DNA of 64,000 bases from Blautia caecimuris (GTDB lineage Bacteria > Bacillota > Clostridia > Lachnospirales > Lachnospiraceae): positions 1 through 64,000 of the forward strand of contig NZ_JANJZT010000006.1 in assembly GCF_024622975.1 (NCBI RefSeq). Direction: 5' to 3'. The notes beneath the pieces were generated by a model. That model worked only from the letters and a program-made list of their open reading frames with translations, did not search any database and had not been told where the DNA came from. The position numbers were made by a program, and so were the translations under genes. Positions 25,262 to 34,194 of this stretch are shown here, one piece after another (positions within the stretch are counted from its first letter, which is position 1; the number at the start of each line of letters is the position of its first letter).

Positions 25262-26041
25262 ATGATCACCAGTTTACAGAATAATCAGGTAAAAAATATC
25301 ATTAAACTGAATCAGAAGGCGAAGGCAAGACGGGAACAGGGACTTTTTATTGCAGAAGGCAGAAAGATGTTTCTGGAGGCGCCTCTTCACTGGATTGAAA
25401 AGGTTTATGTGTCAGAGACTGTGGAAAAACAGGACACTGAGGTGATGGAAAAAGCTTCCCGGACAGAATGGGAGGCGGTAACAGATTCTGTTTTCAGACA
25501 GATGAGTGATACACAGACACCTCAGGGAGTTATGACTGTTCTTCGTAAGCCGTCTTATGAGCCTGAAGATATTCTGAAAGGGAAGAAACCTCTGATCATG
25601 GTTCTGGAGGATCTGCAGGATCCGGGAAATGCGGGAACCATTTTCCGTACAGCGGAGGGCGCTGGCGTGGATGGTATTTTTCTTACAAAAACCTGTGTGG
25701 ATATTACAAATCCCAAAGTGATCCGTGCTACAATGGGATCAGTATACAGAATGCCCTTTGTGTATGTGGAAGATGTGGTATCCCTGAAAGAGATGCTCCG
25801 GGACAGCAAAATTCGGTTTTTTGCCGCTCATTTGCAGGGTAAAAATGCCTATCATGAGGAAGACTATACAGGGGGAACTGCTTTTCTCATAGGAAATGAG
25901 GGAAAGGGACTGACAGAAGAAGCGGCAGAAGCGGCAGACTGTCTGATACGGATTCCCATGTGTGGTCAGGTGGAATCTCTGAATGCAGCTATGGCTGCCG
26001 GGATACTGATGTATGAGGCGGCAAGACAGCGGAGAGGTTAA
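25262..26041 (+). CDS. TrmH/SpoU-family RNA 2'-O-methyltransferase
   Basis: 259-residue SPOUT methyltransferase. An N-terminal RNA-binding domain (SLQNNQVKNIIKLNQKAKARREQG) precedes a trefoil-knot domain with the three SpoU motifs: LEDLQDPGNAGTIFRTAEG (about 119-137), FLIGNEGKGL (about 210) and IPMCGQVESLNAA (about 233). It methylates a ribose in 23S rRNA or tRNA using S-adenosylmethionine; the exact site is not predictable. Start chosen as ATG 25262 after AAAAGGAGAG. It overlaps no neighbour and may share a transcript with the nfeD-SPFH pair. Confidence 0.9.
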   Translation: MITSLQNNQVKNIIKLNQKAKARREQGLFIAEGRKMFLEAPLHWIEKVYVSETVEKQDTEVMEKASRTEWEAVTDSVFRQMSDTQTPQGVMTVLRKPSYEPEDILKGKKPLIMVLEDLQDPGNAGTIFRTAEGAGVDGIFLTKTCVDITNPKVIRATMGSVYRMPFVYVEDVVSLKEMLRDSKIRFFAAHLQGKNAYHEEDYTGGTAFLIGNEGKGLTEEAAEAADCLIRIPMCGQVESLNAAMAAGILMYEAARQRRG

Positions 26042-26080
26042 ACATACCTCTTGAAATGCTTTATGGAAGGGAGGAATTTC

Positions 26081-26530
26081 ATGGAGTTTGTTATGGAACC
26101 ATTCATGTGGCTTGGAATTGTGGCGCTTTTTCTGGTTATTGAAGCAGTTACTGTGGGACTGACAACCATCTGGTTTGCAGGTGGCGCTTTAGTTGCAGCA
26201 GTTGCCTCAGGTCTGGGGGCCAGTCAGGCAGTTCAGTGGATCCTGTTTTTTGCCGTGTCGGTGATACTTCTGATTTTTACCAGACCTCTGGCGGTACGGT
26301 ATATGAACAGAGGTGTAGAGCGGACTAATGTAAACAGACTGATCGGAGAAAAGGCTGTTGTTATCCAGAAAATCAGTAACCTGGACCAGACCGGACAGGT
26401 GAAGGTGGGAGATGTAGAATGGATGGCAAGAACAGAATCTGATGAAATGAAGATTCCGGAAAAGGCAGTGGTGGTGATCAAAGAGGTACAGGGTGTGAAA
26501 CTTATTGTAGAGGAAGTAAAGGAGGGTTAG
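26081..26530 (+). CDS. NfeD-family membrane protein
   Basis: 149 residues: two to three N-terminal membrane helices (WLGIVALFLVIEAVTVGLTTIWF, about residues 8-30, then ILFFAVSVILLIF near 55-70) and a C-terminal OB-fold domain (IGEKAVVIQKIS through KLIVEEV). NfeD proteins pair with SPFH/stomatin proteins in membrane microdomains, and an SPFH gene follows after two bases. ATG 26081 is chosen because GGGAGG precedes it. No protease domain is fused, so it is the short NfeD form. Confidence 0.88.
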   Translation: MEFVMEPFMWLGIVALFLVIEAVTVGLTTIWFAGGALVAAVASGLGASQAVQWILFFAVSVILLIFTRPLAVRYMNRGVERTNVNRLIGEKAVVIQKISNLDQTGQVKVGDVEWMARTESDEMKIPEKAVVVIKEVQGVKLIVEEVKEG

Positions 26531-26532
26531 TT

Positions 26533-27498
26533 ATGTCATTTCTTGTTTTTATTGTTATTGTAGGAATCATTGCGCTGCTGGTTGCGGCATCCTGCATTAA
26601 GATCGTTCCCCAGGCATATGCTATTGTTCTGGAACGTCTTGGCGCATATAAAACAACATGGAATACGGGTATCCATTTTAAAATGCCTTTTATCGAGCGT
26701 GTGGCCCGTAAGGTTAATTTAAAGGAGCAGGTAGTGGATTTTCCGCCGCAGCCTGTAATCACCAAAGATAATGTAACAATGCAGATTGACACGGTTGTGT
26801 TTTTCCAGATCACAGATCCGAAGCTTTTTGCCTACGGTGTGGAAAATCCGATCATGGCTATCGAAAATCTTTCTGCAACAACACTCCGTAATATTATCGG
26901 CGATATGGAACTGGATGAGACACTGACTTCCCGTGAAGTGATCAATACCAGAATGCGGGCGTCTCTTGATGTGGCTACAGACCCATGGGGTATTAAGGTC
27001 AACCGAGTAGAACTGAAAAACATCATTCCTCCCGCAGCAATCCAGGATGCAATGGAAAAACAGATGAAGGCAGAGCGTGAACGCCGTGAAGCGATCCTTA
27101 TTGCAGAGGGCGAAAAGAGATCTACGATCCTTGTGGCGGAAGGTAAAAAACAGTCTGCGATCCTTGACGCAGAGGCAGAGAAGCAGGCGGCTATCCTTCG
27201 CGCCGAGGCACAGAAGGAGCGTATGATTCGTGAAGCTGAAGGTCAGGCTGAGGCAGTTCTTAAAGTTCAGAATGCCAATGCAGAAGGTATCCGAATGATC
27301 CGTGAAGCAGGAGCCGATCAGGCAGTTCTTACTCTGAAAAGTCTGGAAGCGTTTACAAAGGCTGCAGACGGCAGAGCAACAAAGATCATTATTCCTTCCG
27401 AAATCCAGGGACTGGCAGGTCTTGCCACATCTCTGAAGGAATTTGTTACAGATGATAAAAAAGAGCTTCTGGAGAAAATAGTTCCGGATCAGGAATGA
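26533..27498 (+). CDS. SPFH/band 7 (stomatin-like) protein
   Basis: 321 residues: one N-terminal membrane anchor (about 3-25), an SPFH domain (IVPQAYAIVLERLGAYKTTW to about residue 180) and a long coiled coil rich in Glu, Ala and Arg (about 165-250; repeats such as ILIAEGEKRSTILVAEGKK). It probably oligomerises on the membrane to organise microdomains with the NfeD protein encoded two bases upstream. Length and layout are standard for slipin/QmcA-type proteins. Confidence 0.9.
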   Translation: MSFLVFIVIVGIIALLVAASCIKIVPQAYAIVLERLGAYKTTWNTGIHFKMPFIERVARKVNLKEQVVDFPPQPVITKDNVTMQIDTVVFFQITDPKLFAYGVENPIMAIENLSATTLRNIIGDMELDETLTSREVINTRMRASLDVATDPWGIKVNRVELKNIIPPAAIQDAMEKQMKAERERREAILIAEGEKRSTILVAEGKKQSAILDAEAEKQAAILRAEAQKERMIREAEGQAEAVLKVQNANAEGIRMIREAGADQAVLTLKSLEAFTKAADGRATKIIIPSEIQGLAGLATSLKEFVTDDKKELLEKIVPDQE

Positions 27499-27544
27499 TC
27501 TGAAGTTTTTACAGGAGTAATCAGATAAAAGAGGAGAGGTTATT

Positions 27545-28546
27545 ATGAATTTAAAGGGACGGAATTTCCTGACACTGAAGGATTTTACACCGGATGAGAT
27601 CCGCTATCTTATTGATCTGGCAGCAGATCTGAAAGCAAAGAAAAAGGCCGGAGAGCTTCATGAGTATTACAAAGGAAAAAATATTGCGCTTATTTTTGAA
27701 AAAACAAGTACAAGAACCAGATGTGCTTTTGAAGTAGCTGCTCATGATCTTGGTATGGGAAGCACGTATCTGGATCCTTCAGGATCCCAGATCGGCAAAA
27801 AAGAAAGTATTGCAGACACAGCCAGAGTTCTTGGCAGAATGTACGATGGAATTGAGTACAGAGGCTTTGGACAGGAAATTGTTGAGGAGCTTGCCGCTCA
27901 TGCGGGAGTACCGGTATGGAACGGTCTGACCAATGAGTATCACCCGACACAGATGCTGTCTGATATGCTTACTATCCGCGAGCACTTTGGGGAACTGAAA
28001 GGAATCCGTCTTGTATACATGGGAGATGCCCGTTATAATATGGGAAATTCTCTTATGATCGCCTGCGCGAAGCTGGGAATGCACTTTGTTGCCTGCACCA
28101 CTGAAAAATATTTCCCAAATAAGGAGCTTGTAGAGCTTTGCCGCACCTATGCTGCAGAGTCAGGCGGAAGTATTACCCTTACAGAAAATGTAGAAGAGGG
28201 AACCAGAAATGCAGATGTAATTTATACAGATGTATGGGTATCCATGGGAGAGCCTGATGAGGTATGGGAAGAGCGCATTCGTGATCTGACTCCTTATAAG
28301 GTGACAAAGGAAGTTATGAAAAATGCCGGAGAGAAGGCAATTTTCCTTCACTGTCTTCCTGCTTTTCATGATCTTAAAACAAAGATCGGAAAGGAAATGG
28401 GCGAACGCTTTAATCTGACAGACATGGAGGTAACTGACGAGGTGTTTGAATCCTCACAGTCTCTTGTATTTGACGAGGCAGAGAACCGTATGCATACGAT
28501 TAAAGCTGTAATGGTTGCAACTCTGGGAGAGCCGGAGAACAGATAA
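27545..28546 (+). CDS. argF: Ornithine carbamoyltransferase
   Basis: 333 residues. Carbamoyl-phosphate site STRTRCAFE (about 57-65) and HPTQ (about 135), ornithine-site SMG near 237 and the catalytic HCLPAFHD (about 275) are intact. It makes citrulline from ornithine and carbamoyl phosphate. No arginine biosynthesis or deiminase gene is adjacent, so direction cannot be read from context. RBS GAGGAG is 8 bases upstream. The stop overlaps the birA start (TAATG), coupling the two. Confidence 0.95.
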   Translation: MNLKGRNFLTLKDFTPDEIRYLIDLAADLKAKKKAGELHEYYKGKNIALIFEKTSTRTRCAFEVAAHDLGMGSTYLDPSGSQIGKKESIADTARVLGRMYDGIEYRGFGQEIVEELAAHAGVPVWNGLTNEYHPTQMLSDMLTIREHFGELKGIRLVYMGDARYNMGNSLMIACAKLGMHFVACTTEKYFPNKELVELCRTYAAESGGSITLTENVEEGTRNADVIYTDVWVSMGEPDEVWEERIRDLTPYKVTKEVMKNAGEKAIFLHCLPAFHDLKTKIGKEMGERFNLTDMEVTDEVFESSQSLVFDEAENRMHTIKAVMVATLGEPENR

Positions 28547-29340
28547 TGTATGATCAGGAAACAATTTTAAAAGAAATCAGGACAAAATGGGCGGGCAAAA
28601 CCGTCCATTTTGCAAAAGAAACAGATTCTACCAATGAATGGGCAAAAAGACTGTCTCAGGAAGGCGCGCCTCATGGAACGCTGGCTGTGGCAGAATTTCA
28701 GAGCGCGGGCAAAGGCCGTCTGGGAAGACGCTGGCAGGCGCCGGAAGGAAGTTCTGTTATGATGTCTCTTCTTCTGAAGCCTGAGTTTGAACCCGGGTAC
28801 GCCTCAATGCTGACTGTAGTTATGGGGCTGAGCGTAGCTCAGGCAATGCAGAAAACCGGAATAGAGGTTTCGATTAAGTGGCCTAATGATGTGGTAATGT
28901 CCCGAAGAAAAATCTGTGGAATTCTTACAGAAATGGGATTGAACGGGGCTAAGATACGGGAAGTTGTTATTGGTGTGGGGATTAACGTGAATTTAAAAGA
29001 AATACCGTCTGAGCTTCAGGACAAAGCGACTTCTCTTTATCTGGAAACCGGAAAGACATATGACCGGATTCAGATTCTGGCTCAGGTGCTGGAATGTTTT
29101 GAAGAAAATTATGAGACGTTTATCCGGACCTGCAGCCTTTCCGGAATGGTGGAAGAATATAATAAGCTTCTGGCAAACAGGAATCAGCCTGTCCGTATTC
29201 TTGATCCGAATCAGCCCTGGGAGGGAACGGCCCTGGGAATTAATGAACAGGGAGAGCTTCTGGTAAAGGACGAACAGGGTACAATACAGACCGTCCGTGC
29301 CGGCGAGGTGTCGGTAAGAGGTTTGTACAGCTATGTGTAA
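28546..29340 (+). CDS. birA: Biotin-protein ligase, catalytic type without HTH
   Basis: 264 residues beginning close to the catalytic domain: AKETDSTNEWAKR at about 23-35, the biotinyl-AMP loop GKGRLGRRW near 57-65, KWPNDVV near 112 and GVGINVN near 150, then a small C-terminal SH3-like domain. The N-terminal DNA-binding domain of bifunctional BirA is missing, so it should biotinylate carboxylases without repressing the biotin genes. Start ATG overlaps the argF stop by one base. Confidence 0.92.
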   Translation: MYDQETILKEIRTKWAGKTVHFAKETDSTNEWAKRLSQEGAPHGTLAVAEFQSAGKGRLGRRWQAPEGSSVMMSLLLKPEFEPGYASMLTVVMGLSVAQAMQKTGIEVSIKWPNDVVMSRRKICGILTEMGLNGAKIREVVIGVGINVNLKEIPSELQDKATSLYLETGKTYDRIQILAQVLECFEENYETFIRTCSLSGMVEEYNKLLANRNQPVRILDPNQPWEGTALGINEQGELLVKDEQGTIQTVRAGEVSVRGLYSYV

Positions 29341-29431
29341 TGTTGTTTTCAGATGCGTACAGAAGAGACATATTCTGTAAATGGTACAGGGATAAGTCAT
29401 TACTGCTCACACGGTACTATTCCGTCAGGTG

Positions 29432-29452
29432 TTTTGGCATGTATTGCCAAAA
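29432..29452 (+). promoter_or_regulatory. TTTTGGCA-TGTAT-TGCCAAAA inverted repeat
   Basis: Perfect 8-bp arms with 5-base centre in the 225-bp gap between birA and the next gene. Possible operator; no T-run for termination. Nothing else is evident in the gap. Confidence 0.4.
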
Positions 29453-29565
29453 TCCCCAGACATACAGGGCAAAATGTCACCATCGAGAGTGAGTTGGAAT
29501 GTATTTTGACCAGGTTACTGTGAACGCTAACGAAATAAGAGAAACATCAGGAGGAATATTCAGGA

Positions 29566-29967
29566 ATGTATCAGGATAAAATTGTGCTCTGCGGCGCTAG
29601 CGCTTATGAGCAGAAGTATTATTTTAATCAGGATTTCAGTTCTCTGCCGGATGCGGTAAAACAGGAACTGCAGATCATGTGTGTTCTTTATACAGAGGAT
29701 ATCGGAGGAATTCTGACACTGGAGTTTGATGAAGAGGGAAATCTTCAGTTTAAGACAGAGGCGCTTGATGCAGATGCCATGTATGATGAAATCGGAAGCG
29801 TTTTAAAGATCAAGCAGCTTCAGAGCGAAAAAAGAGAGCTTCTGGAATCTCTGGAAATGTATTACCGCGTATTTTTCCTTGGGGAAGCGCCGGAGGATGA
29901 GAAAACAGAAGATAAATCCGAAGATTCAGAGGGAAAAGCTGTGGATTCTGTGGAAAACGGAGACTGA
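29566..29967 (+). CDS. Uncharacterised DUF6145-like protein
   Basis: 133 residues, soluble, acidic. Begins YQDKIVLCGASAYEQKYYFN and has an LYTEDIGGILTLEFDEEGNL centre; I associate this pattern with DUF6145, common in Lachnospiraceae, but this is from memory. The last 25 residues are low-complexity and acidic (EDEKTEDKSEDSEGK). Three bases separate it from dusB, so both are probably co-translated and may be linked in RNA metabolism. No function can be assigned. Confidence 0.75.
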   Translation: MYQDKIVLCGASAYEQKYYFNQDFSSLPDAVKQELQIMCVLYTEDIGGILTLEFDEEGNLQFKTEALDADAMYDEIGSVLKIKQLQSEKRELLESLEMYYRVFFLGEAPEDEKTEDKSEDSEGKAVDSVENGD

Positions 29968-29970
29968 TTT

Positions 29971-30963
29971 ATGGATATGATGTGGAAAATCGGTCAGGTT
30001 GAAATAGAAAATCCTTTTGTGCTGGCACCCATGGCAGGGGTAACGGATCTTCCGTTTCGCAGACTTTGCAAGGAACAGGGGGCAGGTCTTCTCTGTACAG
30101 AAATGGTCAGTGCAAAAGCAATTTCTTTTCATAATAAAAATACAGCGGCTCTTATGGAGATCGACCCTTCAGAGCATCCTGTGTCTCTTCAGCTTTTTGG
30201 CAGTGAACCGGAGCTGATGGCTGAGGTGGCAAAAAGTATTGAAGATCAGCCTTTTGATATTCTGGACATTAATATGGGCTGTCCGGTTCCGAAGGTTGTA
30301 AATAATGGAGAGGGTTCTGCTCTTTTGAAAAATCCGGAACTGATCAGAAAAATCGTGACTGCTGTTTCCGGCGCGGTTAAAAAGCCTGTAACAGCAAAAA
30401 TGAGAATCGGGTTTGAAGGATTTCCTGTAGATCCGGTAGAAATTGCAAAGATCGTGGAAGATTCCGGTGCAGCCGCCATTGCAGTCCACGGAAGAACAAG
30501 ACAGCAGTATTATTCCGGACATGCAGACTGGGATACAATACGCAGAATCAAGGAAGCAGTTTCGGTTCCGGTAATTGGAAACGGAGATGTGGATTCCTCG
30601 GAAAAAGCAGAAGCTTTGCTGAAAGAAACCGGATGCGACGCTGTGATGATCGGGCGGGCAGTTCGCGGAAATCCCTGGATTTTCAGAGAAATGAACCATT
30701 ATTTTTCTACAGGGGAAAAGCTCGGGCGGCCATCCGCTGAGGAAATCCGGGAAGTGATACTGCGTCACGCACGCTGGCAGATCGAGAAAAAAGGAGAGTT
30801 TACAGGAATCCGGGAAATGAGAAAGCATGTGGCCTGGTATACGGCTGGCATGAGACACAGCGCCGGGCTCAGAAGAGAGTCAAATCTTATTTCCAGCTAT
30901 CAGGAGCTGGAAGTGCTTCTGGACCGCATGACAGAACAGAATCTGGGAAATAATCTGCAATAA
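29971..30963 (+). CDS. dusB: tRNA-dihydrouridine synthase
   Basis: 330-residue FMN enzyme reducing uridines of tRNA. The barrel opens with VLAPMAGVTDLPFRRL (about 17-32); NMGCPVPKV near residue 101-109 has the catalytic cysteine, VHGRTRQQYYSG near 168 and GNGDV near 204 bind FMN, and MIGRAVRGNPW near 227 is the family signature. The C-terminal helical domain binds tRNA. The TEMVSAKA segment fits the DusB subfamily. RBS is modest (GGAGAC). Confidence 0.93.
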   Translation: MDMMWKIGQVEIENPFVLAPMAGVTDLPFRRLCKEQGAGLLCTEMVSAKAISFHNKNTAALMEIDPSEHPVSLQLFGSEPELMAEVAKSIEDQPFDILDINMGCPVPKVVNNGEGSALLKNPELIRKIVTAVSGAVKKPVTAKMRIGFEGFPVDPVEIAKIVEDSGAAAIAVHGRTRQQYYSGHADWDTIRRIKEAVSVPVIGNGDVDSSEKAEALLKETGCDAVMIGRAVRGNPWIFREMNHYFSTGEKLGRPSAEEIREVILRHARWQIEKKGEFTGIREMRKHVAWYTAGMRHSAGLRRESNLISSYQELEVLLDRMTEQNLGNNLQ

Positions 30964-30967
30964 AAAA

Positions 30968-31009
30968 CGCCGGATTTTTGCCTGAAACAGGGGAGAATCG
31001 GGCGCTTTT
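30968..31009 (+). terminator. Terminator-like hairpin after dusB
   Basis: CGCCGGATT (30968-30976) pairs with AATCGGGCG (30996-31004) with one mismatch; inner CCTG/CAGG helix; TTTT at 31006-31009. Confidence 0.6.
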
Positions 31010-31013
31010 CCGC

Positions 31014-31042
31014 TTGACAACAGAGATATATTTGGGTATAAT
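31014..31042 (+). promoter_or_regulatory. Consensus sigma-A promoter of greA
   Basis: TTGACA (31014-31019), 17-base spacer, TATAAT (31037-31042): a perfect match on both boxes. Confidence 0.93.
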
Positions 31043-31147
31043 ACTGAAATTGTGAATATCCTAGAATAAGACTGCCTTTTGGGCGGTATTACGTATCTGG
31101 GAGCTGATGTCTAATAGTCTACGGATATTGAAAGGGAGTAAGGTAAT

Positions 31148-31630
31148 ATGGAAGAAAAGAAAAACTTACTAACCTATGCAGGACTTAAAAAGTTAGAGGA
31201 AGAGCTGCATGATTTAAAGGTAGTAAAAAGAAAAGAAGTAGCTGAAAAAATCAAAGAAGCCAGAGAGCAGGGCGATCTTTCGGAAAATGCAGAGTATGAT
31301 GCAGCGAAAGATGAACAGAGAGACATCGAAGCACGTATTGAAGAAATTGAAAAAATACTGAAGAATGCAGAAGTCGTTGTTGAGGACGAGGTGGATCTGG
31401 ACCGTATCAGCGTAGGCTGTAAGGTAAAAGTCCATGACTATGACTTTGAAGAAGATATGGAATTAAAAATCGTAGGTTCCACAGAGGCAAACAGCCTGGA
31501 AGGCAAAATCTCCAATGAGTCTCCGGTAGGAAAAGCGCTGATCGGCGCTCATACAGGGGATATTGTGGAAGTTGAAATGCCTGCGGGAATCATGAAGTAC
31601 AAAGTTCTGGAAATCCAACGCAACGTGTAG
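31148..31630 (+). CDS. greA: Transcription elongation factor GreA
   Basis: 160 residues: N-terminal antiparallel coiled coil (about 1-75, including [14 protein letters not shown] at the tip that enters the RNA polymerase channel) and C-terminal FKBP-like domain ([13 protein letters not shown] through [11 protein letters not shown]). It rescues backtracked RNA polymerase by stimulating transcript cleavage. Own perfect promoter with a leader of about 100 bases; AAAGGGAG precedes the ATG. Confidence 0.96.
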   Translation: MEEKKNLLTYAGLKKLEEELHDLKVVKRKEVAEKIKEAREQGDLSENAEYDAAKDEQRDIEARIEEIEKILKNAEVVVEDEVDLDRISVGCKVKVHDYDFEEDMELKIVGSTEANSLEGKISNESPVGKALIGAHTGDIVEVEMPAGIMKYKVLEIQRNV

Positions 31631-31812
31631 CGAGGAAGGAAAGAAAGCACGAACGAAGTGAGTATTTTCTTTCACCCGAGCGTACATCGACGAAATAGGA
31701 AGTCCGCAAGGACGTTTTCCTGCGAAGCAGGGAAATTTCGGAGATGAGAGGAAGGAAGAAAAGCACGAAGGAAGCAAACGCAGAATATTTACAAAAACAA
31801 GGAGGCACGGAA
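31631..31812 (+). repeat. greA-lysS gap with imperfect repeats and hairpins
   Basis: Two similar stretches, GAGGAAGGAAAGAAAGCACG (from 31632) and GAGAGGAAGGAAGAAAAGCACG-like sequence (31746-31767), flank small hairpins: GAAAGAAA/TTTCTTTC, GTCC-GCAA-GGAC and CCTG-CGAAG-CAGG. One frame continuous with lysS is open from 31744, but a GTG at 31813 is the better start. Confidence 0.4.
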
Positions 31813-33741
31813 GTGGCAGAGCAGAAGAAGCAGCAGGAACAGGATCTGAACCAGTTGCTGAAGGTACGCCGGGAAAAACTGGCAGATCTGCAGGCAAACG
31901 GGAAAGATCCCTTCAAAATCGTAAAATATGATGTGACACATCATAGCCAGGAAATTAAAGATCATTTTGATGAGCTTGAAAGTCAGACAGTTACAATAGC
32001 GGGCCGTATGATGTCCAAACGTGTAATGGGAAAAGCTTCTTTTTGTCATGTACAGGATCTGGAGGGAAGCATCCAGTCTTATGTGGCAAGAGACAGCCTG
32101 GGAGAAGAAGCTTATAAAGATTTCAAAAAACTTGACGTAGGTGATGTGATCGGCATCAGAGGAGAGGTTTTCCGCACAAAAACAGGCGAGATCTCTATTC
32201 ATGCTGCAGAGGTTACTCTTCTGTCCAAGAGCCTCCAGATTCTTCCGGAGAAATTCCACGGTCTGACAAACACAGATCTTCGTTATCGTCAGAGATATGT
32301 GGATCTTATCATGAATCCGGAAGTAAAGGATACATTTATCAAACGTTCCAAAATCTTAAGCGCTATCCGTACTTATCTGGCAGGCGAAGGATTTATGGAA
32401 GTGGAAACTCCTATGCTTGTTTCCAATGCAGGCGGAGCCGCTGCAAGACCTTTTGAAACACATTTCAATGCACTTGACGAGGATCTGAAGCTTCGTATTT
32501 CTCTGGAGCTTTATCTGAAACGCCTTATTGTAGGCGGACTTGAAAAAGTATATGAGATCGGACGTGTATTCCGTAATGAGGGTCTTGATACCCGTCACAA
32601 TCCGGAGTTTACACTGATGGAGCTTTATCAGGCATATACAGATTATCACGGCATGATGGATCTGACAGAAAATCTTTACCGTTATGTTGCCCAGGCAGTT
32701 CTGGGAACAACAAAGATTTCCTATAACGGAATTGAGATGGATCTGGGCAAGCCGTTTGAAAGAATTACCATGCTTGATGCTGTTAAAAAGTATTCAGGTG
32801 TTGATTTCAATGAGATCCATACCCTGGAAGAAGCAAGAGCAGCAGCGGACGAGCATCATGTACAGTATGAGGAGCGCCATAAGAAGGGCGATATCCTGAA
32901 TCTCTTCTTTGAGGAGTTTGTAGAGGATCATCTGATCCAGCCTACCTTTGTTATGGATCATCCGGTGGAGATTTCTCCGCTTACAAAGAAAAAACCGGAA
33001 AATCCGGATTATGTAGAGCGTTTTGAGTTCTTTATGAATGGATGGGAAATGGCAAATGCATATTCCGAGCTGAACGATCCTATTGACCAGCGCGAGCGTT
33101 TTAAAGCTCAGGAAGAGCTTCTGGCACAGGGTGATGAGGAAGCAAACTCTACAGATGAAGACTTTATGCATGCTCTGGAGCTTGGTATGCCTCCTACAGG
33201 CGGAATCGGCTTCGGTATCGACCGTATGTGCATGCTTCTTACTGACAGCCAGGCGATCAGAGACGTGCTGCTTTTCCCGACCATGAAAACGATCGGCGGT
33301 GCAGAGTCCAAAAAAGCTGCGAAGCCTGCAGCAGAAAAAGCTCCGGAGGCTGTAAAAGAGGCAATTGATTTCTCAAAGGTTCAGATTGAGCCATTGTTTG
33401 AGGAAGCAGTTGATTTTGAGACTTTCAGCAAGTCTGATTTCAGAGCTGTAAAGGTAAAAGCATGTGAAGCTGTTAAGAAATCCAAGAAGCTGTTACAGTT
33501 CACTCTGGATGACGGAACAGGCACAGATCGTACGATTTTAAGCGGTATTCACGCTTATTACGAGCCGGAAGAACTGGTAGGCAAGACACTGATCGCTATC
33601 ACAAATCTGCCTCCAAGAGCTATGATGGGAATTGAATCCTGTGGTATGCTGTTATCTGCAATCCATGAGGAAGAGGGAGAAGAAAAACTTCATCTTCTGA
33701 TGGTGGATGACCATATTCCGGCAGGAGCGAAGCTCTACTAA
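31813..33741 (+). CDS. lysS: Lysyl-tRNA synthetase with C-terminal tRNA-binding domain
   Basis: About 642 residues from GTG 31813 (AAGGAGG at 31799-31805); ATG 31744 would add 23 residues but has a poorer ribosome site. Residues 1 to about 500 are class II LysRS: anticodon-binding OB fold, motif 2 [15 protein letters not shown] and motif 3 [13 protein letters not shown]. After a short Ala/Lys/Glu linker ([13 protein letters not shown]) comes a Trbp111/EMAP II-like OB domain ([46 protein letters not shown]), as on the end of many MetRS. The added domain should raise non-specific tRNA affinity. Ordinary LysRS is about 500 residues, so this is a fusion. Confidence 0.95.
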   Translation: MAEQKKQQEQDLNQLLKVRREKLADLQANGKDPFKIVKYDVTHHSQEIKDHFDELESQTVTIAGRMMSKRVMGKASFCHVQDLEGSIQSYVARDSLGEEAYKDFKKLDVGDVIGIRGEVFRTKTGEISIHAAEVTLLSKSLQILPEKFHGLTNTDLRYRQRYVDLIMNPEVKDTFIKRSKILSAIRTYLAGEGFMEVETPMLVSNAGGAAARPFETHFNALDEDLKLRISLELYLKRLIVGGLEKVYEIGRVFRNEGLDTRHNPEFTLMELYQAYTDYHGMMDLTENLYRYVAQAVLGTTKISYNGIEMDLGKPFERITMLDAVKKYSGVDFNEIHTLEEARAAADEHHVQYEERHKKGDILNLFFEEFVEDHLIQPTFVMDHPVEISPLTKKKPENPDYVERFEFFMNGWEMANAYSELNDPIDQRERFKAQEELLAQGDEEANSTDEDFMHALELGMPPTGGIGFGIDRMCMLLTDSQAIRDVLLFPTMKTIGGAESKKAAKPAAEKAPEAVKEAIDFSKVQIEPLFEEAVDFETFSKSDFRAVKVKACEAVKKSKKLLQFTLDDGTGTDRTILSGIHAYYEPEELVGKTLIAITNLPPRAMMGIESCGMLLSAIHEEEGEEKLHLLMVDDHIPAGAKLY

Positions 33742-33784
33742 GGATAAGAAATGACCTTCAGATCTGACAGCAAAAATTCATTTT

Positions 33785-33914
33785 GACAACAATTTTCGAA
33801 ATAACCACGAAGTATCATGAAGCGTGGTGAAGAGTTGTTATCTGCGAACTATATCGGGAAACCGATGATTTGAGCACTTTTTGAAAGAAAAAATTTCAAA
33901 GAGTGCTCTTTTTT
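33785..33914 (+). ncRNA. Candidate structured leader RNA with terminator
   Basis: Ordered helices downstream of lysS: outer GA-AACAA (33785-33792) with TTGTTaTC (33835-33842), inner ACCACG/CGTGGT (33804-33809, 33823-33828), then ATCGG-GAAA-CCGAT (33853-33866), and finally a 15-bp terminator stem (33872-33886 with 33894-33908) plus T-run at 33909-33914. Several helices before a terminator look like a riboswitch or attenuator leader, but I match no known class. The simple alternative is the lysS 3' end. Confidence 0.4.
33872..33914 (+). terminator. Rho-independent terminator after lysS
   Basis: GAGCACT-TTTTGAAA pairs with TTTCAAA-GAGTGCTC, one G-T pair, 7-base loop, six Ts. Confidence 0.9.
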
Positions 33915-34000
33915 GTTAGGGCAAGGCCCTGTTTTACATTGTGGAGCTTTTGGCTGCTCCGAAAAACGAAACTTTGAAAAACAAATAAACCACCTGCTGT

Positions 34001-34099
34001 GTGGGCAATGTCGTCAGTGTTACTTACAAGCGGAAGTTAAATGACGATGACATCAATGTGGTACAGGGAGACTCTGGTCATTTTCCTGATGCGCCCTAA
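34001..34099 (+). pseudogene. Tyrosine-integrase C-terminal remnant
   Basis: A 32-codon open stretch ending in TAA reads TYKRKLNDDDINVVQGDSGH, which closely resembles the segment before the catalytic tyrosine in phage/ICE-type integrases (KLNGGDIKxVQGDSGHxQ). It then runs into FPDAP and a stop instead of the expected MVTDxYSH. The rest of the gene is missing. Resemblance is from memory of the family. The flanks (33915-34000, 34100-34194) show no gene. Confidence 0.5.
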
Positions 34100-34194
34100 T
34101 GGTTAATGGCAGCCAAGATGGAGACCATTAAAGATGAGTCTCTTCGGAGGCCTGCTTTTATACCCTTAGGTAAAAATATAAACATGGGTATCAT

